Shown one piece after another: positions 1-7,466 of a DNA stretch of 64,000 bases; the first letter of the stretch is position 1; each line of letters starts with the position of its first letter. Below the pieces are notes generated by a model, which made no database searches, was not told the DNA's origin, and was given only the letters and a program-made list of their open reading frames with translations. The stretch lies in assembly GCF_003202405.1 (NCBI RefSeq), contig NZ_QJHL01000001.1, positions 1,798,001 to 1,862,000 on the forward strand, in the 5' to 3' direction. The stretch comes from Flavobacterium hydrophilum. GTDB lineage: Bacteria; Bacteroidota; Bacteroidia; Flavobacteriales; Flavobacteriaceae. A program made the position numbers and the translations under genes.

Positions 1-991
1 CTTTATTGTTCTCAAATTTATTAATGGTCACGGGCTGGCGTTTTACTTTGTTGTTTTCCACGATAAAAACAAACGCTTTGTTTCCGTCAGCTTCAATGAG
101 TGAATTGTACGGAATGATGATGAAATCTTCTGATTGTTCTGCCTTTATTTCGGCTTTTCCAAACATTCCCACCGCTGGTTTGCTTTTTTTAAGGCTCAGT
201 TTTAATTCGACTTGAAAGGAGCCCAATGCCGCATCTGCCGCCTGAGATTTTCTAAAAATAAAGGCATCGAATTTTTCATCAGGATAACCGTCAAGCGTCA
301 CAGTGGCTTTCTGCCCTACTTTTACCGCGGCCCATTCTTTGTCTGTCAATCCTACTTTTAGCAGATAATTATTGTTTTGGCTGGTTTCATTTATAGCCAG
401 AATTGGCGATCCTGCGCCAACTACTTCTCCTTCGTTTGCTATTTTTTTCGAAACAAAACCATCTGCAGCAGCATAAATTTTAGAATAACGTGCATTAAAA
501 GCCACTGCATCTTTCTGCTTTTTAGCAATGTCAAGACCCGTTTTGGTATTCTGAAGCTGTTCTAATGTATACACACTGTCTTTGTACAAATTGCTTGCTC
601 GTTTATAATCACGCTCGTATTTTTTTAGATTTAAATCTGTTTGGTTCAATCCGGCATTTATCTCTGTTTCGTCTAATGATGCCAAAAGCTGCCCTTTCTT
701 AAAAAACCGACCTTCTTCCACATAAATACGATTGATGATCCCTCCTATTTTAAATCCGTAATTTGCCTGATTTTCTGTTGTTACTAAACCTGATGCGCTT
801 ATGGTATTGTTAAGAGCAAAAGATTCGACCGGAGCTGTTTTAATCGGGATGACATCTGCGCTTTCAAAGGGCGAATTTTCCTTTTTTTCTTCTTTACAAG
901 CGTAAAAAAGTGTTAAAGCAAGCAATATAATCAACCCTTTTTTGGAGGCTGCGATATGTTTTTTTAGATATTTGTGAATCGTTAATTTCAT
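1..991 (-). CDS. HlyD/RND periplasmic adaptor, C-terminus cut by window edge
   Basis: This is the periplasmic adaptor (membrane fusion protein) of a tripartite efflux pump, bridging an inner-membrane permease and the TolC partner encoded just upstream. The frame is open from an ATG at 991 to base 1, so about 330 residues are visible and the C-terminus is missing. The first 32 residues form a lipoprotein signal ending in LFYAC, followed by charged residues. Next come a lipoyl/barrel-sandwich part (GGIINRIYVEEGRFFKKGQLLA), a helical hairpin (about 110-160), a return strand (YAAADGFVSKKIANEGEVV) and a beta-barrel domain with VGQKATVTLDGYP. It starts 11 bp after the tolC stop, so the two genes are co-transcribed. 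The permease is expected immediately left of the window. Family assignment is firm; the substrate is unknown. Confidence 0.9.
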   Translation of the reverse strand, partial: MKLTIHKYLKKHIAASKKGLIILLALTLFYACKEEKKENSPFESADVIPIKTAPVESFALNNTISASGLVTTENQANYGFKIGGIINRIYVEEGRFFKKGQLLASLDETEINAGLNQTDLNLKKYERDYKRASNLYKDSVYTLEQLQNTKTGLDIAKKQKDAVAFNARYSKIYAAADGFVSKKIANEGEVVGAGSPILAINETSQNNNYLLKVGLTDKEWAAVKVGQKATVTLDGYPDEKFDAFIFRKSQAADAALGSFQVELKLSLKKSKPAVGMFGKAEIKAEQSEDFIIIPYNSLIEADGNKAFVFIVENNKVKRQPVTINKFENNK

Positions 992-1002
992 GTTTTTTGT
1001 TT

Positions 1003-2334
1003 TTAGTTAAAAGTAAAAGTGGCGTTGGCTCTTTCTAATTCTGCAAAAGCAATCCAGGAGTTATAAAGCGAAATATTAGTGTTAAGCTGCGCATTTACCC
1101 ATTGGTTCTGTGCATCCAGCAGTTCTATATATATTGCCTGACCTTCCTTGTATAATTTGGTAATGTCGTCATTGTATTTTTTGGCCGACTGTTTTTGATT
1201 TTTATCAGCATTGAATTGCTCTAAAGCCGATTTTAGATTGTTCTGTGAAACCTGAAACTGAAGCAGTAACTGGTGTTTTACATTATCAGTTTGTGAAATG
1301 ATTTTTTTACTGTCTTCTTCAACTTGTTTCAGCTTCCATTTGTTTTTGTTGCCCGAAAAGATATTCCACTCCAGCCCCACTCCGGCAAAATAGTAGCGTG
1401 AGTTTTTATCTGCTTCAAAATCAAAATCCTGAGCTCCGAAATCGGCAAAACCACTTACTTTTGGCAGCCAATACGAGTTGGTTAGTTTGCTTACATTTTC
1501 GTTTATTTCTTTTGCCTGAGTGAGCTTTTGCAACTCTTCCCTATTTTGAGTATTTTCTGCCATAGCTCCGATAGGCGGAACTTCATTTTCCTCTATTTCT
1601 ATAGTAGTATCAAGTTTTTGATTCAATAAAAAATTAAAATATGATCTGGCATTATTACTGGTTTGCCGGGCGGTTTCTAAATTGGCCTGAATGCGAATTA
1701 CCTCATTATCACTTCGTAAAACGGCAGTGCGGTTTATTTTTTCATTTTTAAATAAAGCCTGATTTACCCTTTGGTTTTCTTTTACCAAAGCCAGGGCATC
1801 TTCATAAATCTTAATACCTTCAACCGACTGCAGGTATTTGTAATAGGCAATTTTAATTTCCTTTACTAACTCTCTTTGGTAGATTTCGAGTTCTATTTTT
1901 TGAAGCGTCGTCTGCTGGTTTTTTATTCTTTTATTATAAATAATTTCAAAATTCAGCAATGGCATCGTGGTATGAATTTTAGCATCATAAAAATTATCCG
2001 GATTTATCAAGACCGACTGATTTTCTAACATTGGAAAAGCGTTAGAATTGGTAATCTGATTTAAAGTTCTGTACACCGGATTCAGCATATCTCCAATCGG
2101 AATATCGATTGTCCTTCCGCCATCTGCTTTGGTGTAACTTCCGTTTAAGGAAACTGTTGGATAAAATAAAGCTCGTGCTTCTTTTAAGGCATACATACTT
2201 TTATTGATGTCAAAATTATGCTGCCTGATTACTTCGTTATTTTTTAAGCCAGTCTGTATATAACTTTCCAGCTTGTTCTGTGCATACCCTAAATATCCTA
2301 GACAGAGTATTGCAAAAGTTAGTTTAATTTTCAT
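1003..2334 (-). CDS. TolC-family outer membrane efflux protein
   Basis: This is the outer-membrane channel of a tripartite exporter, 443 residues, a usual length for the family. It has a signal peptide (MKIKLTFAILCLGYLGYAQ) and then two long amphipathic alpha-helical repeats rich in Q, N, E and K, with the usual family pattern of YYKYLQSVEGIKIYEDAL in the first half and QLLLQFQVSQNNLKSALEQ in the second. It lies between a TetR regulator upstream (56 bp gap) and the HlyD adaptor downstream (11 bp gap). A TGAAC-N3-GTTCA palindrome 23 bp upstream of the start matches one in front of tetR, suggesting repression by that TetR. The cargo cannot be deduced from sequence. Confidence 0.92.
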   Translation of the reverse strand: MKIKLTFAILCLGYLGYAQNKLESYIQTGLKNNEVIRQHNFDINKSMYALKEARALFYPTVSLNGSYTKADGGRTIDIPIGDMLNPVYRTLNQITNSNAFPMLENQSVLINPDNFYDAKIHTTMPLLNFEIIYNKRIKNQQTTLQKIELEIYQRELVKEIKIAYYKYLQSVEGIKIYEDALALVKENQRVNQALFKNEKINRTAVLRSDNEVIRIQANLETARQTSNNARSYFNFLLNQKLDTTIEIEENEVPPIGAMAENTQNREELQKLTQAKEINENVSKLTNSYWLPKVSGFADFGAQDFDFEADKNSRYYFAGVGLEWNIFSGNKNKWKLKQVEEDSKKIISQTDNVKHQLLLQFQVSQNNLKSALEQFNADKNQKQSAKKYNDDITKLYKEGQAIYIELLDAQNQWVNAQLNTNISLYNSWIAFAELERANATFTFN

Positions 2335-2356
2335 TTATTGTACGTTGTTTATTATT

Positions 2357-2369
2357 TGAACGTTGTTCA
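2357..2369. promoter_or_regulatory. Palindrome TGAAC-N3-GTTCA before tolC (candidate TetR operator)
   Basis: TGAAC GTT GTTCA is a perfect 5+5 inverted repeat lying between tetR and tolC, 23 bp upstream of the tolC start. The same sequence, differing only in one spacer base, precedes tetR. A degenerate half site (ACGTTGTT) follows at 2342-2349. Binding by the neighbouring TetR is inferred. Confidence 0.7.
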
Positions 2370-2390
2370 TTTTTTTGGGCAAAAAAATTT

Positions 2391-3008
2391 TTAAAGCTTT
2401 TCTATCATTTTTAAATATTCATTGTATCCGTCATACAAAATGGTATCGGGATTCGTAAAATTTACATTTTTAATTCTCTGGTGAATTTCCAGACAGCACA
2501 TACCATGTACCAAACTCCAAACCATAAATGCCAACGGCTCTACACTATGGCCTTTAAAATAACCTTTGTTAATACATTCTTCAATAGTTTTTTTAACTAA
2601 TCCAAATGCTGTACATCCTTCGTCCCAATCTTCATTCTCGGAGTCTTTCAGGAATTCTATTGGAGCTTTTAGATTAAACATCAAATCGTACATTTCAGAA
2701 TTTTCGATGGCAAACTTGATATAGGTAAATCCCATTTTCTTTAATCTTTCCTTCGGATCTTCTATAGTATATAACTCCATAAAATAGCTATCTAATTCCT
2801 GAAAACCTATTGTATGGAGATCATGGAGAATATCATTTTTATCTTTAAAATAAACATAAACAGTGCCTACACTGTAGTTAATTTCTTCAGCAATGTTTCT
2901 TATGGTAGTCTGTTCAATTCCTTTTTCAACAAAAAGCTTTTTAGCACCTTTTAATATCAGGGCTTTTAAAGCTTCTTTTTCTTTTGCTTTTCTATCAATT
3001 GTACTCAT
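2391..3008 (-). CDS. TetR/AcrR-family transcriptional repressor
   Basis: This 205-residue TetR-type regulator probably controls the efflux operon downstream. The N-terminal helix-turn-helix is clear at about residues 12-58: KALILKGAKKLFVEKGIEQ, then TTIRNIAEEINYSVGTVYVYFKDKNDI. The C-terminal ligand and dimer part (about 70-205) is helical and resembles the TetR_C_33/WHG-like group (FTYIKFAIENSEMYDLMFN). The gene is first in a tetR-tolC-hlyD run. A TATCTTTG -7-like element at 3038-3045 and a palindrome centred at 3062 sit upstream of its start, so autoregulation is likely. The inducer is unknown. Confidence 0.92.
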   Translation of the reverse strand: MSTIDRKAKEKEALKALILKGAKKLFVEKGIEQTTIRNIAEEINYSVGTVYVYFKDKNDILHDLHTIGFQELDSYFMELYTIEDPKERLKKMGFTYIKFAIENSEMYDLMFNLKAPIEFLKDSENEDWDEGCTAFGLVKKTIEECINKGYFKGHSVEPLAFMVWSLVHGMCCLEIHQRIKNVNFTNPDTILYDGYNEYLKMIEKL

Positions 3009-3037
3009 ACTTATTTTTATTCAAGGCTCGCTGCAGA

Positions 3038-3068
3038 CAAAGATATAAAATAAAATGAACGTCGTTCA
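3038..3068 (-). promoter_or_regulatory. tetR promoter with overlapping TGAAC-N3-GTTCA operator
   Basis: Read on the minus strand, a TATCTTTG element (3038-3045) matches the Bacteroidota -7 consensus TAnnTTTG. The palindrome AATGAAC-GTC-GTTCATT (3054-3070, core 3056-3068) lies just upstream, in the -33/-7 spacer region. A repressor there would block polymerase, consistent with TetR autoregulation. Confidence 0.7.
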
Positions 3069-3099
3069 TTTTTTATTCAATTAAATATTTTTATACCAA

Positions 3100-3867
3100 T
3101 TAAGATTGCAATCTGGCCGTAATGCCTTTATGATTCAATAACTTGTAAGCTAACTTTGGTAAAAATCTATTTAACAGATAAATCGCTTTTGTATCGCCAA
3201 CACGAATAGTGTAAGTATTGTTTTTTAATCCTTTTATCAAAGCATCAATTAGCACATCTGGTGTTATCGATTTACCTTCCATTCCCTCAGACATATTTGT
3301 TTTTACCAACGGAGGCAATAATTCAAATATTTTTATTCTGCTTCCAATTATCTGTAAATGATCTCGTAATGCTTCTGTATAAAAACGTACCGCAGCTTTT
3401 GATGCTGAATAAGTCGGTACAAGATTAGACGGCGTGTAACTCAATATCGATGATGTATTGATAATAGCTGCTTCTTGTCTGTTTTTAAGCATATCCAGAA
3501 AAAGATCATTTAAGAGAATAACTCCTAAGTAGTTAGTATTAATTTCCATGGCAGCTTTTTCAAAATGTTTTGAATTACTGAAACCTAAATTATCCTGGCC
3601 ATTCATAATTCCGGCATTGTTATAAAGTATATCGATACCACCCATTTCATTAATTTGATTGTACAAAGCAACCGCAGCTTCCCGGCTGGACGCATCACTT
3701 TTAATGGTGGTAATGGATGGATGCATTTTTTTTGCAAGATCTAATTTTTTCTGATCTCTTCCTGTAATAATTACTTTAGCGCCTTCTGTAATGAATTGTT
3801 TTGCAGCCTCTAATCCGATTCCGGCAGATCCACCTGTAATCAAAATTGTCTTACCTTTTAATTCCAT
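3100..3867 (-). CDS. Short-chain dehydrogenase/reductase (DltE-like SDR)
   Basis: This is an NAD(P)-dependent SDR oxidoreductase of 255 residues when started at the ATG at 3867. The open frame extends 18 codons further upstream, but that stretch runs through promoter and palindromes, and MELKGKTILITGG is the normal SDR start. Visible motifs are the Rossmann TGGSAGIG glycine motif, NNAG, and the catalytic S..Y..K set in NTSSILSYTPSNLVPTYSASKAA. The C-terminal part resembles the DltE-like group of flavobacterial SDRs. It is divergent from an HxlR regulator over a shared 100-bp control region, so it is probably induced by the electrophile or aldehyde sensed by that regulator. The substrate is unknown. 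Confidence 0.9.
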   Translation of the reverse strand: MELKGKTILITGGSAGIGLEAAKQFITEGAKVIITGRDQKKLDLAKKMHPSITTIKSDASSREAAVALYNQINEMGGIDILYNNAGIMNGQDNLGFSNSKHFEKAAMEINTNYLGVILLNDLFLDMLKNRQEAAIINTSSILSYTPSNLVPTYSASKAAVRFYTEALRDHLQIIGSRIKIFELLPPLVKTNMSEGMEGKSITPDVLIDALIKGLKNNTYTIRVGDTKAIYLLNRFLPKLAYKLLNHKGITARLQS

Positions 3868-3893
3868 AATTTTTCTTTTTAGTTTATTATCTC

Positions 3894-3952
3894 TATATTT
3901 GCTTGCGAAATGCAAGTGCAAATATAAATATATTTACTTGCAAAAAGCAAGT
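3894..3952. promoter_or_regulatory. Divergent promoters with two HxlR-type palindromes
   Basis: TATATTTG on the plus strand (3894-3901) would serve hxlR, and the same octamer on the minus strand (3919-3926) would serve the SDR gene. Between and beside them are CTTGC-N5-GCAAG (3902-3916) and ACTTGC-N5-GCAAGT (3936-3952), related perfect palindromes with centres 35 bp apart. One site overlaps both start regions. This is the classic layout for an HxlR protein controlling itself and its divergent target. Confidence 0.75.
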
Positions 3953-3969
3953 TATTTTAAATTTATTTT

Positions 3970-4383
3970 ATGAAAACTCAAAAAAAGAGATCAGACTGCC
4001 CGGTAAGTTTTTCACTTGAAGCCTTTGGTGACAAGTGGTCGCTGTTGATTGTAAGAGATTTAATGCTTAAAAAAAAATGCACCTATGGCGAATTGGCAAA
4101 ATCCGATGAGAAGATCGCAACTAACATTTTGGCTGCCCGGCTGCTTTCATTAGAAGAGAACGGAATTATTAAGAAACTGGAGCATCCCGACAGTAAAGCC
4201 AAAGTATTATATCAATTGACACAGAAAGGAATGGATTTAATTCCAATAATTGTTGAAATTAATCTTTGGGCAGAAAAGTATACCGACATTCCTGAAAAAA
4301 GAAAAGAATTGCTGGCACAAATGAATGCTGATAAAGAAGGATTTATTAAAAATGCTTTTAAAGAACTTGAATCAAATCTATAG
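3970..4383 (+). CDS. HxlR-family winged-helix regulator
   Basis: This is a 137-residue HxlR/MarR-like DNA-binding protein. It starts with the typical RSDCPVSFSLEAFGDKWSLLIVRDLM block, in which the N-terminal cysteine (about residue 9) is the usual redox or electrophile sensor of this family. The winged helix follows (CTYGELAKSDEKIATNILAARLLSLEENGIIKKLEHPDSKAKVLYQLTQKG), then a C-terminal dimer helix. It is transcribed away from the SDR gene and two palindromes lie in the shared promoter. The C-terminal residues are in a normal position, so the gene looks intact, unlike the second hxlR at 18.5-18.9 kb. Confidence 0.93.
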   Translation: MKTQKKRSDCPVSFSLEAFGDKWSLLIVRDLMLKKKCTYGELAKSDEKIATNILAARLLSLEENGIIKKLEHPDSKAKVLYQLTQKGMDLIPIIVEINLWAEKYTDIPEKRKELLAQMNADKEGFIKNAFKELESNL

Positions 4384-4559
4384 TATAGATTACATAGCTA
4401 CTACTTTTTTTGCCACGATAAATTTGGGCTGGAATGTGCATGACAAAACACGCCCCTGCAGGTGTAGAACTGCCTCCAATTTTGTCACACAAGCTAAGGC
4501 GGTTTTAATAAAAGAGGTTAGCGATTTGTTTTTTGAAGATACATTTCCTTCAATCCCCA

Positions 4560-4720
4560 ATAGAACATCCAAACCAAATTTATAAAACCAATGAAAGACA
4601 TACACTACATATAGTAAGCCAATCTCTTCAAATCATCCAAAAAAGATGTTGTAATTTGTCCAGTCGAGGTCACTTTACGTGACAAAAGATAAAAATCATC
4701 TTTTGTTCCGTTTTTTTTTA
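4560..4720 (+). repeat. Dispersed element, copy 1, ending in hairpin and T-run
   Basis: Bases 4617-4674 carry a conserved box also found at about 19995-20050 and 23277-23324 (AGCCAATCTCTTCAAATC, then CATCC, then AATTTGTCC, then GTCACT). Copies 1 and 2 stay similar for about 60 further bases upstream (from about 4552). Directly after the box comes a copy-specific hairpin, ACAAAAGAT (4682-4690) paired with ATCTTTTGT (4698-4706), and nine Ts. Function is unknown; it resembles a transcript 3' end with an intrinsic terminator. Confidence 0.7.
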
Positions 4721-5424
4721 CACTTAATTAATTGTTAAACAAGCAAATAGACTCAATAATTTTGTTCATTTAGCAGTTTGTATTTTATTTTCTTGGATAA
4801 TGAAATTTTAGGGATAAATTAAACCAATTAGACTTCTTTTATCCGATGAATCTCTGTCAGCATACCTACTCGGCAGCACTAAAAACCAACACATAAAGTT
4901 AAGATGACCAGAGAACTTCTGATATCAAACTTCTGGATCCATTGATCATAACCCCTGAATTCTACTATTCTTTCGCAGACGATAGCGCTTTTTAAGTGCC
5001 TTGTCTTTTATTCTAAAATTTGTTTTAAATACATTAAGGCCAGACCAGATGAAAAATGATACTATTTTATTTTGAAATACACAAAAAACGAAATAAGGAC
5101 TTAAGATCGAAAATAATAAAAAAAATGATTCGTAACATACAAAAAAAATAAAAATGGCTTAAACTTAAATTATGAAGGTTAAATTAAATAGCATTTATTT
5201 ATTAAAAAAAATAATTTAATAGTATTTACTAATACATATATTTAAATTCAAGTAGAAGAATTGTAGTAATTAAATAACTTATTTTAATATATAAGCAAAG
5301 AAATTAAACTAAGTGCAACTATTTTTTAAATCAGATATTTTTTGTTTTCTCCAACTCCAAATTTAAATTGTGATTTGCAATTAAAAGAACTTGTAATCTA
5401 TAAAAATCTTAGATATTTTTTCAC

Positions 5425-5432
5425 TATATTTG
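5425..5432 (+). promoter_or_regulatory. Possible -7 element TATATTTG for the S41 gene
   Basis: The octamer matches the Bacteroidota -7 consensus TAnnTTTG and is the best match in the AT-rich leader. It would give a 5' leader of about 195 nt before the start at 5633. No clear -33 partner was seen, so this is tentative. Confidence 0.4.
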
Positions 5433-5632
5433 AGATGCATTGTTTTTTCACAAATTCAATATTCTGAAATTCAATACATTAAATAACACCTAATCTTAAA
5501 AAGCAGAATACAAACGTTTTCTTCAGATGTTGAAGAACAATCAATTTTCCTGACTTTTTTTCCCTATTAAAGTATAAACTTGAATTAAAATAAATAGTGC
5601 TGTCGGTTGTATAATTTTTTAGTTTGATGTGA

Positions 5633-6985
5633 ATGAAAAAATGTTTATTTCTATCCAGAATACTTTTATGTAGTATGGTTCTTCTCTTTAACTCCTGTCA
5701 AAATGATGATAGCCCTGTATCATATGATAAAGAAAATAATCAGTACACAAATATGTGGATTAATGAACAAATGAGAAAATACTATTATTGGAATGAAGAC
5801 TTGCCTGTTTTTACAAATTTATCGACAGATCCGAAAGATTATTTAGGAAAATTATTAAACACAGATGATCATTTTTCTTACAGCATAAATCCTGCTGACT
5901 CTGAAAGATCTCCCAAAAGTATCAGAAGTGCATACGGATTTGATATTTCGTTTTTGGAGTACAACGGACAGGCTTTTGGCGTTGTTTTATTTGTACTAAC
6001 CGATTCACCAGCCGAAAAAAGCGGACTGAAAAGAGGGCAGTTTATAAAAAGTATTAACGGCACTACAATACATTATCAGAATTTCGAAAATTTATATCTC
6101 GATTTAGCTTCTTCAGGCAGCGTACAATTAGAATTAACAGAATATTCTTCAGCAACGGGTTTTTCAGAAGTAAAAAATATTGGACTAATACGTAGTTTTA
6201 CTTTTTCTCACCCTGTAAAACATGAGGTTATCGTTTATAACAACCAAAAGGTGGGATACATAGAAATCTCTCATTTTGATGCTGGACTTGCAGCCACTTT
6301 TCTTCAGATTTTCAAAGAATTTCAGGAGCAGTCTGTCTCCAAAGTTATAGTTGATTTAAGGCATAACGGCGGTGGTGATGTCTCATCGGCTACAGCCTTA
6401 AGTGTAATTTTGGCACCAAATATCAAATCAGATGATGTATTTATTAAATTAAGAGGAAATAAAAACGGCGGTTTGGTAAATCAAACGTTTAAGGAAGCTT
6501 TAGAAATGAATGAATCGCAGGTAAGTTTTGAATCATTAAGAAATGCTCATCCTTCGATTCAGGAATTGTATGTTTTGTGCGGTAATCATACAGCATCAGC
6601 CTCCGAAATAATCCTGAATAATTTAAAGCCCTTTATGAATGTAATTTCGATTGGTGAAAAAACAACAGGAAAGGACGCTGCAGGATTTGCCATTGAAGAT
6701 AACAGGCTGGCAGATAAAAAAGGCTGGGTTTTGTGTCCTGTAATTTACAAATTATTTAATGCCAACAATGAAGGTAATTATGCATTAGGCATAAGTCCTA
6801 CTGTTGAATTAAATGAATTACAGGAAATCGAGATTTTTCCTTTGGGTGATGTACGTGAAACTTTACTGAATCAGGCTTTGAGTGGAGAAAAAAACTTCAG
6901 GCAAAAAAAGCATTCAACGGTTAAAAAGTTACTGTTGAATAAGAATTGTATTGATGCAGATCCCTTTTTGCAGATTCATTTATAA
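5633..6985 (+). CDS. S41-family PDZ peptidase lipoprotein, copy A
   Basis: This is a C-terminal-processing-type serine protease of 450 residues anchored as a lipoprotein (signal ending LLFNSC, Cys about 22). A short N-terminal helical part is followed by a PDZ domain (about 95-180; SPAEKSGLKRGQFIKSINGT). The S41 catalytic fold follows, with VDLRHNGGGD, the nucleophile motif HTASASE (about 320-327) and IGEKTTGKD, whose Lys is the expected general base. It is a close paralogue of the minus-strand copy at 7467-8819, to which it points head-on. The protein probably acts in the periplasm or at the cell surface. The start at 5633 places the signal correctly. Substrate unknown. Confidence 0.88.
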   Translation: MKKCLFLSRILLCSMVLLFNSCQNDDSPVSYDKENNQYTNMWINEQMRKYYYWNEDLPVFTNLSTDPKDYLGKLLNTDDHFSYSINPADSERSPKSIRSAYGFDISFLEYNGQAFGVVLFVLTDSPAEKSGLKRGQFIKSINGTTIHYQNFENLYLDLASSGSVQLELTEYSSATGFSEVKNIGLIRSFTFSHPVKHEVIVYNNQKVGYIEISHFDAGLAATFLQIFKEFQEQSVSKVIVDLRHNGGGDVSSATALSVILAPNIKSDDVFIKLRGNKNGGLVNQTFKEALEMNESQVSFESLRNAHPSIQELYVLCGNHTASASEIILNNLKPFMNVISIGEKTTGKDAAGFAIEDNRLADKKGWVLCPVIYKLFNANNEGNYALGISPTVELNELQEIEIFPLGDVRETLLNQALSGEKNFRQKKHSTVKKLLLNKNCIDADPFLQIHL

Positions 6986-7071
6986 TTTGTTATATCAAGT
7001 GAAATAATAATCCATTTTGTAATTAAGTATTATACAAGAGAAAAGCATACCACTTGAACTCAATTTAAAAT

Positions 7072-7115
7072 AAAAAATATAAAGCCTTTAGTATTCTAAA
7101 GGCTTTATATTTTTT
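7072..7115. terminator. Perfect 20-bp hairpin, bidirectional terminator
   Basis: An exact 20-base inverted repeat (7072-7091 and 7096-7115) with a TATT loop and A/T-rich outer ends giving a T-run on both strands. It lies between the plus-strand S41 gene and the convergent minus-strand gene and would terminate both. Confidence 0.9.
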
Positions 7116-7137
7116 ATTCGCTTTGCTAATGTCTTAT

Positions 7138-7431
7138 TTATTTTGCTTCTTTAGCAGGATTTTTTTTTATTTCCGAATTCATCTTGCGAATACTTTTATA
7201 CAGAACGCTCTGCACTGATTTTCTCTTCTTTTCATACCCTTTTATACACGTTTCAAGCTCGGAAAGCAGATACTTGAAGTGTTGGTAATTGTCTCTCAGC
7301 TCCTCCATCCCTTCACGGGTTTTGATTTCTTCATCAATGGTGATTTTATCTTTAATTACAGAGGATAATTCCTCAAACCTGCGAAAGGCCTCCAGCATAT
7401 TCTTATGCTCTTTTGCATCAATTCCCTGCAC
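7138..7431 (-). CDS. Small coiled-coil protein, unknown
   Basis: A 97-residue, highly charged protein with no signal or membrane segment, predicted almost entirely helical (FRRFEELSSVIKDKITIDEEIKTREGMEELRDNY...). The C-terminal third is basic (KGYEKKRKSVQSVLYKSIRKMNSEIKKN). I do not recognise a family. It follows the S41 copy B with a 35-bp gap on the same strand and sits before the strong bidirectional terminator, so it is probably the last gene of that transcript. A cytoplasmic structural or regulatory role is only a guess. Its presence between the two paralogous proteases may mean it was carried along at the duplication. Confidence 0.6.
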   Translation of the reverse strand: MQGIDAKEHKNMLEAFRRFEELSSVIKDKITIDEEIKTREGMEELRDNYQHFKYLLSELETCIKGYEKKRKSVQSVLYKSIRKMNSEIKKNPAKEAK

Positions 7432-7466
7432 TCTATTTTGCGTTTTTTAATAATTAAAAAAATCGT

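Larger units (their letters stand above)
4384..5632. other. Long intergenic region, repeat copy 1 and AT-rich tract
   Basis: No convincing gene was seen in these 1249 bases. The left third holds an inverted repeat TGACAAAA (4441-4448) / TTTTGTCA (4480-4487) and the dispersed element described separately. The rest, from about 4720, is very AT-rich and has only a TATATTTG element at 5425-5432, about 200 bp before the S41 gene. Short open frames of 71-86 codons overlap on both strands at 4325-4605 and resemble no family I know; they are probably decayed sequence. Confidence 0.55.

Noticed and set aside
4325..4605. Overlapping 86- and 71-codon frames on both strands after hxlR
   Set aside because: No recognised family; the minus frame runs into the dispersed element whose other copies have stops and indels in the same frame, so these are not convincing genes.
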